Source: Ruminococcaceae bacterium UBA1425 (GTDB lineage Bacteria; Bacillota; Clostridia; Oscillospirales; Acutalibacteraceae). From it: a stretch of DNA of 64,000 nt. This document shows, one piece after another, positions 8,336 to 16,644 of the stretch (position 1 is the stretch's first letter; each line of letters starts with the position of its first letter). A model generated the notes under the pieces. It worked only from the letters and a program-made list of their open reading frames with translations. It ran no database searches and was not told where the DNA came from. Location of the stretch: the NCBI GenBank assembly GCA_002329365.1, contig DCUB01000012.1, forward strand, positions 1 through 64,000. The letters are read 5' to 3'. The translations under genes and the position numbers were made by a program.

Positions 8336-9403
8336 TCAGCAGGGCGGAAGGCACTCTATTATTGTCATTTCTCCCTCGACACTGAAGTCGGCAGCCATGG
8401 CGGGAATAAACAGGCAGTCGCCGCGCCTTACATTAACTCCGCCTATCGTGCCGCCGCCCGCCGTTACGGCATAGGCGGAGGGCTTGCCGGTGCATACGCG
8501 CGTCATTTTGCCGAAGACGTCAATCCTGTTCAGCGCGAAGCAGGGCGTTCTTTCATATGAAATAAGGTTTGTAACCCTGAATCTGTCCGCCTGCGCCTGC
8601 TCTTTAGGAATAAGCTTGAATTTTGCCAGCAGCTCCGCTTCCGTATGCTTTGTGTAGTGAAAGCAGTCGAACATCTTATCAAAGCCTATTCCCATGTGGC
8701 ACATGAAGTCGGGCATTCTTTCGCCTAATGTGTTGCATTTTTCAAGGCTTATCGTATAGTCCGTCGGCTCCTGTATCTCTAAAAGGAAGCAGCCGGGGCC
8801 TATGGCGTGGGGCGTTCCTCCCTCTATGATGAAAACGTCGCCGGGCTTTACGGGGATTTTGTGCATAAGCTCCGCCATGCCTTTGATATCCTGCCTGTCA
8901 AACAGCTCGCGGAGCCGTTCCTTTGTTACGTCTTCCTTAAAGCCGAGCAGAATATGAGGCTGCTCGCCGTTTATCTCCCTGCCGCCGAGGATATACCAAG
9001 CCTCGGTTTTGCCGTAATCGGAATTAAACAGCTCCCTTGCCGCCTTTTTGTCGGGATGAACCTGTATTGGCAGCCTTTCGGCGGAGTCGAGAAACTTTGT
9101 AAGCACACCGAAATTTATGCCGAATTTTTCGATATGCCCGCGCCCGAGGAAGCCCTCCGGGTTTTCGTCTATCAGATCCTTGAGGTAAACAGTCGGGCCG
9201 TCGGCAGTTTCGACGCGGCTTTGCCCCTCGCGCTCCGGCGCGTCGTCGCGCGGCGGATTTGTCGCCGTTACGACGGAGGCGAGCCAGTCCTCCGGGAAAT
9301 AGCCGTCCTCGCCGTCCTTGCCGCGAAGATCGTCAAGAAGTTTTCCGCCGAGGTAGATTCTCCACACCCTGTTTTCAAGCATTTTTATCGGTTTCAGTTC
9401 CAT
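8336..9403 (-). CDS. manA: Mannose-6-phosphate isomerase, class I
   Basis: A 355-residue cupin enzyme that interconverts mannose 6-phosphate and fructose 6-phosphate in the cytoplasm. Family signatures are visible: LPIQVHPD (zinc-ligand region, about 115), KTEAWYILGG (about 132) and VKPGDVFIIEGGTPHAIGPG (about 190). An AAAGGA ribosome binding site lies about a dozen bases before the start. In context it would channel mannose released by the GH38 mannosidase, encoded about 10 kb away, into glycolysis. It stands alone on the minus strand. Confidence 0.9.
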   Translation of the reverse strand: MELKPIKMLENRVWRIYLGGKLLDDLRGKDGEDGYFPEDWLASVVTATNPPRDDAPEREGQSRVETADGPTVYLKDLIDENPEGFLGRGHIEKFGINFGVLTKFLDSAERLPIQVHPDKKAARELFNSDYGKTEAWYILGGREINGEQPHILLGFKEDVTKERLRELFDRQDIKGMAELMHKIPVKPGDVFIIEGGTPHAIGPGCFLLEIQEPTDYTISLEKCNTLGERMPDFMCHMGIGFDKMFDCFHYTKHTEAELLAKFKLIPKEQAQADRFRVTNLISYERTPCFALNRIDVFGKMTRVCTGKPSAYAVTAGGGTIGGVNVRRGDCLFIPAMAADFSVEGEMTIIECLPPC

Positions 9404-9447
9404 AGGTTTGTATGTTCCTTTCGCTTTATTTTATTACGTGCAAACGG

Positions 9448-9624
9448 GTCGCCGAGGGCGACGTCCCCTACAATAAAGACATTTATTCAAGCTTGAGAAG
9501 ACACACGGTAGCAGGAAACGCATTCATGCGTTCCGAATAAGACCGAAAAAACATCTTGTTGTAGGGACACGGCGCGCCGTGTCCGAAACTTCATAAAACC
9601 CCGCGGAACGATCAAGACCGTTCC
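9448..9624. repeat. Cluster of four short palindromes with different arms
   Basis: Four near-perfect hairpins: GTCGCC-gag-GGCGAC (9448-9462, followed by CCCCTAC), GGAA-A-CGCATTCATGCG-TTCC (9514-9534), GGACACGGCGCGCCGTGTCC (9565-9584, preceded by GTAG) and GGAACGATCAAGACCGTTCC (9605-9624, followed by CTA). A weaker one lies near 9658-9678. Related hairpins recur near 34.2, 37.3, 41.8 and 44.8 kb. The rest of 9404-9765 shows no credible gene. Confidence 0.75.
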
Positions 9625-9764
9625 CTATATATAAATCATCGTTTATGACCGGCTTCGGTCGCACACATAGGTGCGCCCGAAGTGGAAGCGTCCTTACACA
9701 GTTTATCAAATTCCCCCGTAACTTTCAACAATTTTTCACATATCAAAAGCAAAAAAGAATTGCG

Positions 9765-9804
9765 AAAAAAGGCAAAGCCCCCGTTGTGTTGAAACGGGGG
9801 CTTT
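9765..9804 (-). terminator. Intrinsic terminator of the deacetylase-symporter operon
   Basis: On the minus strand AAAGCCCCCGTT pairs perfectly with AACGGGGGCTTT around a short loop (9774-9804) and is followed by GCC and six T residues. It lies about 180 bases after the symporter stop. The 9805-9985 stretch contains no supported gene. Confidence 0.85.
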
Positions 9805-9985
9805 ACTTATGAGGGGTTGCTTTGAGGAGGGGGTTGTCTCTTTTTTCGAGACTCTCAGCGAATACTCGGTGCGGCTCCTTTCATCGCTGAGTACGATTAT
9901 AATATAGGATGAAAATGTGACGCCGTGATGAACAATGTTTAAAAAAATGATATAGAGTTTGTTAACAATCAGCCCGACATATTCA

Positions 9986-11593
9986 TCAGTAATCGAGTTC
10001 GTCAAGCGTATGCTTTTCGCTGCCTATTTCCATCTGCGCTTTTGCCACTCTGCTGAGCGACTCCGCGTCGCCGCTTGTCGCCTCCTTTGAAAGCGAAGCA
10101 CGGCGGGCAAGAAGCTCCTCGTACATGCGCTCTCTCTTTTTTCCGCCGAGGTCGTAGAAAAGCATGGGAATTATGCCGAAGGAGCTTGTGACAAACGGCA
10201 GAATGGTGAACATGGTGAAAAGCCCGAACTTCGCGTCGTCGGTCTGAGCGGAGCCGCGGACATATGCCGACACGTCGTAGCCTATCCATTCCTTTACACG
10301 AAGCGTGATGAAGCTTGAAAAAATACCCGTCATCTTCTTTGCAAGTCCCTTGGCTATTGTCGTCATTGCCTCGGAGCGATAGCCGTTTTTCCACTCGCAG
10401 TAGTCCATTGACTCGTTGTAAAGCTCGGACGGTATTACCTTTCTGACGCCGTAGAAGAACATGAAGGTTGTTTCCCAAAGAGTAAGCGCTATTCCCATGG
10501 GAACAACCTTTTTGTAAAGGCCGTTCTTTTTGCCGCCGATACAGCCAACAAGGAAGACGGGCACCATAAGGATGTTGCCTATGTAGTTCGCGACGATATA
10601 AAGCGTCCTGCTTGAGAAATGGCGCCTGAACCACGGCACAAGAGTGTATGCAATCGGGTGGACTATTGAGCCGGGAATGCCTGTAAAGAAGTTCAGCGAC
10701 GCGAAATTGAGCACGTCGATAAGGTAATCCGACTTGCTGCCGCTTATCGAGAAGCCGTTCAGTGTTTCGGAAAGCGTAAGCAGCAAAACGGGCTTGTTGT
10801 TGATTATGGACCTTACGCCCTGCATTATACTCGGCCTTTCGACGGATTGCATGACGCGCTCGCGCGATATCAGGAAGAACCAGAACGCCGCCACGCCGCT
10901 GACGATTGTTGTGAAATTGCCCATAAAGACAAACAGCTTTTTGTACGTTTTTTCGGGAGTGCCGAAAACGCCGTTGCCGACGAGGTCGAGCAGCAGCGTC
11001 ATTATCTGCTCGGGCAGCTTTTCGCCCAGCATTCCGGACATAAAGTTTGCAATGGTTATAAGCCTTGTTCTGTCGACGGGATGCGGCGTTATCGTTGCCA
11101 TCATGCCCGTTTGCGCGATACCCTGGAAGGTGCCGACTCCCTCTCTTATAAGAGCCAGTGCAAGGTAAAACCCGAACTTTGTCATGTCGTTTGGCGGAGA
11201 GCCGGGGAAAAAGACAGGCAGAAGCCAGTAAAGGCAGGTGAGAATCGTGCCGGGTATAGCCAGCACCATCAGATAAGGCTTGAATTTGCCCCAGCGCGTG
11301 CGCGTCTTGTCGACAATCGCGCCGGTGAAGACATCGTTGACCACGTCCCACACGCCGTTTATTACGGTGACATAGCTTTGAAGCTTGAGGCTTATCTGCA
11401 GAATGTTTGTTATGAATCTGGCCGAATAGGTGTTGATGTTAAAGCTTTGCGCCATGTCGAAAACGACATAGCCTATTGTTTCCTTTGTCCCGACGTAGCG
11501 TCTGTTTTGGTAAACATAGCCCTCGTCTCCGGGAGCAGTCTCGGCCCGTTTCTCCGAGCGGGTATCGACCGCCGCGCCCTGCTTGTCTGCCAC
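9986..11593 (-). CDS. GPH-type sugar:cation symporter (MFS)
   Basis: A 535-residue integral membrane protein with about 12 hydrophobic segments. Between the second and third segments sits NDVFTGAIVDKTRTRWGKFKPY, the hallmark loop of the glycoside-pentoside-hexuronide:cation symporter family (MelB/XylP-like). The N-terminal 30 residues and the C-terminal 60 residues are hydrophilic and cytoplasmic. It follows the ChbG-like deacetylase gene by 33 bases and shares its promoter and the terminator near 9.8 kb, so it probably imports the deacetylated sugar, its precursor or a related oligosaccharide. The exact sugar cannot be told. Confidence 0.85.
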   Translation of the reverse strand: MADKQGAAVDTRSEKRAETAPGDEGYVYQNRRYVGTKETIGYVVFDMAQSFNINTYSARFITNILQISLKLQSYVTVINGVWDVVNDVFTGAIVDKTRTRWGKFKPYLMVLAIPGTILTCLYWLLPVFFPGSPPNDMTKFGFYLALALIREGVGTFQGIAQTGMMATITPHPVDRTRLITIANFMSGMLGEKLPEQIMTLLLDLVGNGVFGTPEKTYKKLFVFMGNFTTIVSGVAAFWFFLISRERVMQSVERPSIMQGVRSIINNKPVLLLTLSETLNGFSISGSKSDYLIDVLNFASLNFFTGIPGSIVHPIAYTLVPWFRRHFSSRTLYIVANYIGNILMVPVFLVGCIGGKKNGLYKKVVPMGIALTLWETTFMFFYGVRKVIPSELYNESMDYCEWKNGYRSEAMTTIAKGLAKKMTGIFSSFITLRVKEWIGYDVSAYVRGSAQTDDAKFGLFTMFTILPFVTSSFGIIPMLFYDLGGKKRERMYEELLARRASLSKEATSGDAESLSRVAKAQMEIGSEKHTLDELDY

Positions 11594-11626
11594 TTGGCCA
11601 CCTCCATGGTTATTTGTTTGTTCAGA

Positions 11627-12523
11627 TTATTCGCCGAAGCGCATCTTCTTAAGGTCGCGGTAATTAATAAGCTTAATACCGCAAGCCTCGATATGCTGTT
11701 TTGTGTCGGGGTCGCACATGAGTTGGTATTCCCACACGCGTCTTCTCCAGTTGCTTGTTATCGCCTTAAGCTCGTCGCTTTCGACCGCCGGATGTATGTA
11801 TGTCTCGGTTATACCCTCGGGGAAGGAACTGTAAAGCTCGTACATGTACTCCTTGAAGTTTTCGTAGCTGTCCTTCTGCGGTCCCGCCCAGTCGTTGGGG
11901 ATAAGGTAATCGGGCAGCGCGACGCCCTTGCTGTCAGCATATTCCGTAAATTTCTTTGCCATGGTAAGCACAAGGTCCTTGTCGATTTTTATTTCGAGCA
12001 TTTCGTTGTCGACCTGTGACGCTAAAATCTTTCCCGGAAAGCGGAACGGGAAACCATATTCGCCGGCGACGTCGATAGCAAGGTTCAAAAGCTCGAGCCT
12101 GCCTGTTTCGATGCCGTAAATCGAGCCCATGTGGTTGTCGACGTGGGAGGGATTAAGGCCGAGCCTTTTAAGATTTTCAATCTGCGCCCTTATTTCAGTT
12201 TCGACCTCGTCGATGTCGACGTTTTCCTCGACCTGGTCGCTTTCGTGCCACATGAAGCCTTCCTCGTCAAGAAGCGAGGGCAGACTCTTTGTGCTGACGG
12301 GAGCCCAGCGGTAGGTGCTCCACTCGCTTGTGAGAGTCCAGTGAACGCCGATGGCAAGCTGCGGGTTGGCGGCGGCGAACTTTACCGCCTCAAACGCCCA
12401 CGCGCAGGGGGCCATGATTGTGGATGAGGTGATGCTGCCCTTTAAAAGCAGGTCCATTATGGCAACGTTCTGGGAGTGGCACATGCCGAAATCGTCGGCG
12501 TTGATGATTAAATATTTGTCCAT
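11627..12523 (-). CDS. ChbG/YdjC-family carbohydrate deacetylase
   Basis: A 298-residue protein of the ChbG/HpnK family of metal-dependent deacetylases acting on N-acetylated sugars such as chitobiose derivatives. Seen: INADDFGMCHSQN (about residues 7-19, metal-binding Asp pair), AIGVHWTLTSEW (about 77-88, metal-binding His) and PSHVDNHMG (about 131-139, catalytic region). The start at 12523 is preferred to 12532 because the GAAAGGA ribosome binding site is eight bases from the former and overlaps the latter. It is the first gene of an operon with a GPH symporter. Confidence 0.85.
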   Translation of the reverse strand: MDKYLIINADDFGMCHSQNVAIMDLLLKGSITSSTIMAPCAWAFEAVKFAAANPQLAIGVHWTLTSEWSTYRWAPVSTKSLPSLLDEEGFMWHESDQVEENVDIDEVETEIRAQIENLKRLGLNPSHVDNHMGSIYGIETGRLELLNLAIDVAGEYGFPFRFPGKILASQVDNEMLEIKIDKDLVLTMAKKFTEYADSKGVALPDYLIPNDWAGPQKDSYENFKEYMYELYSSFPEGITETYIHPAVESDELKAITSNWRRRVWEYQLMCDPDTKQHIEACGIKLINYRDLKKMRFGE

Positions 12524-12555
12524 TATATACATCCTTTCAAAAATATGTAGATATT

Positions 12556-12584
12556 ATTTTATCACATGTCACAAGTTTTTTCAA
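12556..12584 (-). promoter_or_regulatory. Promoter of the deacetylase-symporter operon
   Basis: On the minus strand TTGAAA (12579-12584), a 17-base spacer and TAAAAT (12556-12561), about 35 bases before the start codon. It is divergent from the esterase promoter some 60 bases away. Confidence 0.65.
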
Positions 12585-12635
12585 CACAATAATAGCCAAT
12601 AAATCTGTTGACCTTTGTAATTTCCCGCCGTGCAC

Positions 12636-12664
12636 TTTACAATATCGGCGCGTAAAGGTATAAT
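12636..12664 (+). promoter_or_regulatory. Promoter of the esterase gene
   Basis: TTTACA (12636-12641), a 17-base spacer and a consensus TATAAT (12659-12664). The start codon follows 34 bases later. Confidence 0.75.
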
Positions 12665-12697
12665 GTGTCCATACTTATCCGAAAGGACTGTCTGAAA

Positions 12698-13345
12698 ATG
12701 GATAACGGCAGCTTTACTGTTACCCGAAGTCTCACACTCAGATATCTTGTCAGTCTGCCGGACGGCTTCGACGGCAGCAAAAATTATCCTATGATAGTAT
12801 TTCTCCACGGTGCCGGCGAAAGAGGGGACGACATCGAAAGGGTGAAAATAAACGCTCTGCCTAAATACATATCGCAGGGCAAAAAATATCCCGCCGTCAT
12901 ACTTTGCCCGCAGTGTCCGGATAACGCCGTTTGGGGTAACATAGCCTTCGAGCTTAAGGAGCTTATTGATTGGGCTGCCGGGGAATATCACGCCGACAAA
13001 AGCAGGATAAGCCTTACAGGCCTTAGCATGGGCGGCTTCGGCACCTGGGAAATGGCACAGCTCTTTCCCGAAAGCTTTTCAGCCATAGCGCCCGTATGCG
13101 GAGGCGGTATGACGTGGAGGTGCGGCGCGCTGAAGGATACGCCCGTTCGTGCGTTTCACGGAGCTTTGGACGAGGTTGTGCCTTTAAGCTGCTCCGCCGG
13201 AATGGCGGACGCCGTAAACGCCTGCGGCGGTCACGCGGAGCTTACCGTTTTTCAGGGGGACGGACATAATTCGTGGGACAGCGCTTACCTGCGGACAGAC
13301 GTCACAGACTGGCTAATCAAGGCAAAAAGAGGCAGAAAAACTTAA
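12698..13345 (+). CDS. Cytoplasmic alpha/beta hydrolase (PHB-depolymerase/esterase-like)
   Basis: A 215-residue serine hydrolase without a signal peptide. It shows the oxyanion-loop motif FLHGAGERG (about residues 32-40), the nucleophile elbow GLSMGGFGTW (Ser about 111), a late FHGALDEVVPL with the likely catalytic Asp, and GDGHNSW with the catalytic His near 195. This layout fits small esterases of the dienelactone-hydrolase/LpqC or feruloyl-esterase type. The start at 12698 is chosen because AAAGGA lies ten bases upstream; an earlier start at 12665 sits on the -10 region. It may remove acyl groups from imported sugars, given the neighbouring deacetylase and symporter; this is inference. Confidence 0.8.
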   Translation: MDNGSFTVTRSLTLRYLVSLPDGFDGSKNYPMIVFLHGAGERGDDIERVKINALPKYISQGKKYPAVILCPQCPDNAVWGNIAFELKELIDWAAGEYHADKSRISLTGLSMGGFGTWEMAQLFPESFSAIAPVCGGGMTWRCGALKDTPVRAFHGALDEVVPLSCSAGMADAVNACGGHAELTVFQGDGHNSWDSAYLRTDVTDWLIKAKRGRKT

Positions 13346-13353
13346 AGCCCGTA

Positions 13354-13382
13354 TTGACTTTCAAATAATAATTGTTCATAAT
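13354..13382 (+). promoter_or_regulatory. Promoter of hydrolase paralogue 2
   Basis: TTGACT (13354-13359), a 17-base spacer and CATAAT (13377-13382), about 39 bases before the chosen start at 13421. Confidence 0.65.
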
Positions 13383-13420
13383 CTACACGAGTGTTTTACA
13401 AACGAAAGGTTGATAAAATT

Positions 13421-15469
13421 ATGTCTCATAAGCTGAAAAAATGCCTTTGCGTCCTGCTGTCTTTTGCTCTTATTATCCCTTCCGCTTTTGTTTTCGCAAG
13501 AGCGGACGAAGCGGCGGACAAGGTTTCGCAGGTAAACACCGTAGAACAGGCAATGGAGCAACTCTCCGACGGTAACACCGCGGGCGGTTATCACTCCCAT
13601 GAGGAAAGCGCTTCCGGGCAGTGGACGCGCAAAACAACATGCGCGGGCGACGGCTGCGCTTACACGCCGGTAATTATTGTACCCGGTATTATGCAGTCGC
13701 AGGTATATGTCACCGACAAGGACGGAAACGACATAATGACGAGCGACGGCTTCCCGATTGTCGAGGGCATGGACATGAAGTTCATGTTTGACATGAACGC
13801 GCTCATTAAAAACCTAAAAAAGTCGGCGTTCGAACTTATTATGAACCTGCTGCTCGGCAGGACTGAAAAATTTACAGACAAGGCACTCAAAATCCTTGAG
13901 GATTGCTGCGAGAGCCACTTTTTCAACCCCGACGGCACAAGAAAGTACGGCGTGGCTGTTGACGAATACTGGTACTCCTTCGAGGAGGCTAAAAATCATC
14001 CCGACAAATCCTACAATTACGCAAAGGGCTATGGAAAGGATGAAAACGGCAATGCCCTCCCCACAACGAAATACGAAACGGAATACGACTTTTTAATGAG
14101 GCAGGTAAACATTTCTAACTTTGCCTCAAAGGCGGGCTACGACCACGCCTACTACTACGCATACAGCTCGTTCGGCGATACATACGATATAGCGTCAAGG
14201 CTGAACGAATACATAGACATGGTTAAAGCGGAAACGGGACACAGTAAGGTCAGCATTGTGTTCATCAGCCTCGGCGGCACAATAGGCAACGTCTATCTTT
14301 CCGAATTCTGCGACCCCGACGAAATAGACAGAATCGTTTTCGCGGCGGCGGCTGTCGACGGCTCCTATCTGCTGGCGGATATTATGGGGGCGAACTTTTC
14401 GTTCGACAACAAGGAGCTGTTCTACTCGGAGTTGTTCCCGACGCTTATACAGCTGGCGGGCGACGATTACGTCTGGCTCGGCTACCTTGCGAACATCGTC
14501 CTGCGGATTCTGCCGCAACGTATTTTTTCCGGCTTTCTAATGACGCTTTGCGAGCGTGCCGTCAACGAGGTGTTAAGCAACCTTATTACGAACTGCCCGT
14601 CCATGTGGGCGCTCGTTCCGAGCAGCGAGTACGAAAAGCTTTCGGCTAAGCTTATATCGGACGAGGCGCACGCAAAGCTTAAGGAAAAGACCGACAGATA
14701 CTACGAGATTCAGAAAAACGCGCGTTCCACAATCAGAAGTCTTTGCGACGACGGAATGGATATTTTCGTCGTGTGCGGCTACAACCTTTCGCTTCCGGCC
14801 ACGTTCGACTGCTATAAATACAGCTCCGACAATATAATACAGGTTCAGTCCTCCTCAATAGGCGCGACCGCGGCTGACCTCGGCGAAAAGCTTTCCGCCG
14901 ATTATGTCCCCGCGATAGACAAAAGCTATATATCGCCCGAGGGAGATATAGACGCCGGCACAGCGGCGCTTCCCGACAGAACGTGGTTTGTAAGAAACCA
15001 GAGCCACCTAAAGCTCCAGACTGCCGTAAACGACATTATAGAGCTTTGCGTGCAGATTGCCGTAAACCACGATATCACAGACTCGAGGGTAAACAACGGC
15101 GGCTACAGGCAGTTCACCTACTATCGCGACCTCGGTCTGCTTGAAAACATGATGGGTGTCTGCTCACGGCTTGACGAGGAGCGGCTGAACTCTCTCGGCA
15201 CTACGGCGCAGAGGGAGGAGCTTATATCGGCATACGCAGAGGCGAGGGAGGTTTACAACAGCCGCGACTGGAGCATACCGGCGTACAAGGCGGCGGAACA
15301 GCGGCTTTACACAATCATGTATGAGCTTGGAATCTTAAGCAATCAGAAAAAGGCGCAGTCCCCCCTCTTTAAGTACAAAATCATCCCGTCGCTCGAAAAG
15401 ACATTGAAGCGCCTGAGCGATTTAGTAAACAAGACCTACGGTGCGAAGGATTTTGTCCCGTTTATCTGA
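13421..15469 (+). CDS. Secreted alpha/beta hydrolase (lipase-like), paralogue 2
   Basis: A 682-residue exported protein, paralogous along its length to the product at 6.1-8.1 kb. The signal peptide covers about residues 1-28 (ending FARADE). Shared features are the IIVPGIMQSQVYV oxyanion segment, the FISLGGT elbow with Ser283, the matched WALVPSS/WGLVPSS segment in the middle, an acidic site in SSDN and His529 in NQSHLK. It has an extra stretch near residues 40-70 before the hydrolase core. The start at 13421 has an AAAGG site 11 bases upstream. Both paralogues end in a helical, charged tail of about 100 residues. Probably a secreted lipase or esterase; substrate unknown. Confidence 0.75.
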   Translation: MSHKLKKCLCVLLSFALIIPSAFVFARADEAADKVSQVNTVEQAMEQLSDGNTAGGYHSHEESASGQWTRKTTCAGDGCAYTPVIIVPGIMQSQVYVTDKDGNDIMTSDGFPIVEGMDMKFMFDMNALIKNLKKSAFELIMNLLLGRTEKFTDKALKILEDCCESHFFNPDGTRKYGVAVDEYWYSFEEAKNHPDKSYNYAKGYGKDENGNALPTTKYETEYDFLMRQVNISNFASKAGYDHAYYYAYSSFGDTYDIASRLNEYIDMVKAETGHSKVSIVFISLGGTIGNVYLSEFCDPDEIDRIVFAAAAVDGSYLLADIMGANFSFDNKELFYSELFPTLIQLAGDDYVWLGYLANIVLRILPQRIFSGFLMTLCERAVNEVLSNLITNCPSMWALVPSSEYEKLSAKLISDEAHAKLKEKTDRYYEIQKNARSTIRSLCDDGMDIFVVCGYNLSLPATFDCYKYSSDNIIQVQSSSIGATAADLGEKLSADYVPAIDKSYISPEGDIDAGTAALPDRTWFVRNQSHLKLQTAVNDIIELCVQIAVNHDITDSRVNNGGYRQFTYYRDLGLLENMMGVCSRLDEERLNSLGTTAQREELISAYAEAREVYNSRDWSIPAYKAAEQRLYTIMYELGILSNQKKAQSPLFKYKIIPSLEKTLKRLSDLVNKTYGAKDFVPFI

Positions 15470-15491
15470 CGGCGGCAAAGGAGGTCTTAAA

Positions 15492-16020
15492 ATGACCGGG
15501 CCTGAAATCACAATTGTAATACCCGTTGACGACACACGCTTTCTCGGGCTTTCGGTCTGCAACAAGCTGTTCCCGAAGGAGCTGTCCGGCAGCTTTCGTG
15601 CAAAAGGCTTATTGAAGCGGGAACGGCAATTGCAAAAAGCGGGGGCGCGTCGTCAAGGATACTAAGCGTGTTCCCTGAGCGGCAATGCTATAACCCCGAC
15701 AGAAACGCGCTTGAGTTTTTAACCGCGCCGCCGCCGATACAAACGCGGAAATGACAGTCTGCTTCAGCGACGAGCCTGTTAAAATCGCCCTGCAATATGC
15801 AAGGGGGCTAAGCGTTTTAAGGGTTGTAACGGGGTTTCCGCGGGAAGACTGCAGCTCGTTTATAACCGACTTTCACAGGCTTATGCCGGAAATGATGCTG
15901 TGCATGGTGGATGACGACCGCACGGCTTACGAAATAGCCCCGGCGGCGGATAATACGAATGATAAGGCGACAATAAATTACGAAGAACTTCAATCCTTGA
16001 CATATATAATATTTATCTGA
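15492..16020 (+). pseudogene. Frameshifted remnant of an unrecognised gene
   Basis: An AAAGGAGG site precedes an ATG at 15492 that opens a plausible frame (MTGPEITIVIPVDD...). After about 35 codons the coding-like frame switches near 15590, giving CKRLIEAGTAIAK and RILSVFPERQCYNPDRNALEFL, and switches again near 15730 to AADTNAEMTVCFSDEPVKIA and onward to 16020. Each segment is short and stops soon after the switch, so the gene carries at least two frameshifts. It follows the secreted hydrolase by 22 bases. The ancestral function is not recognised; sequencing error could explain the shifts. Confidence 0.6.
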
Positions 16021-16058
16021 TAAAATCCAATAATAAAGCGCACCTTAATAAAAAACTG

Positions 16059-16088
16059 TTGACAAAGATATCTCCGGTATGATATCAT
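16059..16088 (+). promoter_or_regulatory. Candidate promoter of the sortase-substrate gene
   Basis: TTGACA (16059-16064), an 18-base spacer and TATCAT (16083-16088). A second TATAAT-like box lies at 16109-16114 but has no -35 element at a workable distance. Confidence 0.5.
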
Positions 16089-16136
16089 CTATTTGACTAT
16101 TTGTATTGTATAATAAGACATTTGAGGTGCATGGAT

Positions 16137-16568
16137 ATGAAAAGATTTCTCCTGGTACTGACGGCTGCTCTTATGCTTGTCGTCTTTGTTTCGGCGGTTA
16201 CGGCAAACGCCGCCGACACCGTCGAAAGCCCCTCGCCCACTGTTATTCCCGACGGTCCCACTGTTCCGATTAAGCCTACTACCGGCACAACCGGTTCGGG
16301 CGGCACAACCAGCCCCGACGGTACGGGAATCACCACGGCTAAGCCCGGCGAAACGCAGACGCTTAAGCCCGGCGACGGAGACGACGCCACGGGCGGAAGC
16401 ACAACAAAAGGCGGAGAAAGCTCAACGGCGAAGCCCGACGATTCCGACACATCGCCCGAAACCGGCGGCGGCGAAAGGCTGCTTGGCGCGGCGTTTATTC
16501 TTGTGTCGGGAATGGCTGTCGCGGCGTGTGTCGATCAAAAGAGCAAAAAGGCCGCGCAGGCTGAATAA
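16137..16568 (+). CDS. Short wall-anchored surface peptide with SPETG sorting signal
   Basis: A 143-residue protein: signal peptide (about 1-24, ending ANAAD), a low-complexity stalk rich in Thr, Pro, Gly and Lys (about 25-105), then SPETG (106-110), a hydrophobic stretch (LLGAAFILVSGMAVAACV) and a basic tail DQKSKK. This is the layout of a sortase sorting signal, and SPxTG matches the form used by clostridial sortase B enzymes. The sortase gene follows directly. It carries no adhesive domain, so it is a stalk only; its function is unknown. The start at 16137 is preferred to 16131 because GAGG lies nine bases upstream. Confidence 0.8.
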   Translation: MKRFLLVLTAALMLVVFVSAVTANAADTVESPSPTVIPDGPTVPIKPTTGTTGSGGTTSPDGTGITTAKPGETQTLKPGDGDDATGGSTTKGGESSTAKPDDSDTSPETGGGERLLGAAFILVSGMAVAACVDQKSKKAAQAE

Positions 16569-16591
16569 TTCATCAATAATAATACCTTGAC

Positions 16592-16621
16592 AAAAGACCT
16601 TGCGGCTACAAGGTCTTTTTG
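16592..16621 (+). terminator. Terminator between surface peptide and sortase
   Basis: AAAGACCTT pairs with AAGGTCTTT around GCGGCTAC, followed by a run of T residues. It would let the surface peptide be made in excess of the sortase by partial read-through. Confidence 0.8.
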
Positions 16622-16644
16622 TATGTAACGGAACAGGAGAAAAA

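Noticed and set aside
9448..9624. CRISPR-like array
   Set aside because: The repeats are palindromes of different sequence with unequal spacing and no cas genes.
9736..10005. An 89-residue minus-strand frame after the symporter
   Set aside because: It overlaps the symporter 3' end, spans an intrinsic terminator and has no ribosome site or protein-like pattern.
10002..11351. A 449-residue frame inside the symporter gene
   Set aside because: Rich in Arg/His and without hydrophobic segments, a shadow of the GC-rich membrane-protein gene.
12581..12991. A 136-residue minus-strand frame opposite the esterase
   Set aside because: It lies antisense to a gene with a clear catalytic triad and crosses its promoter.
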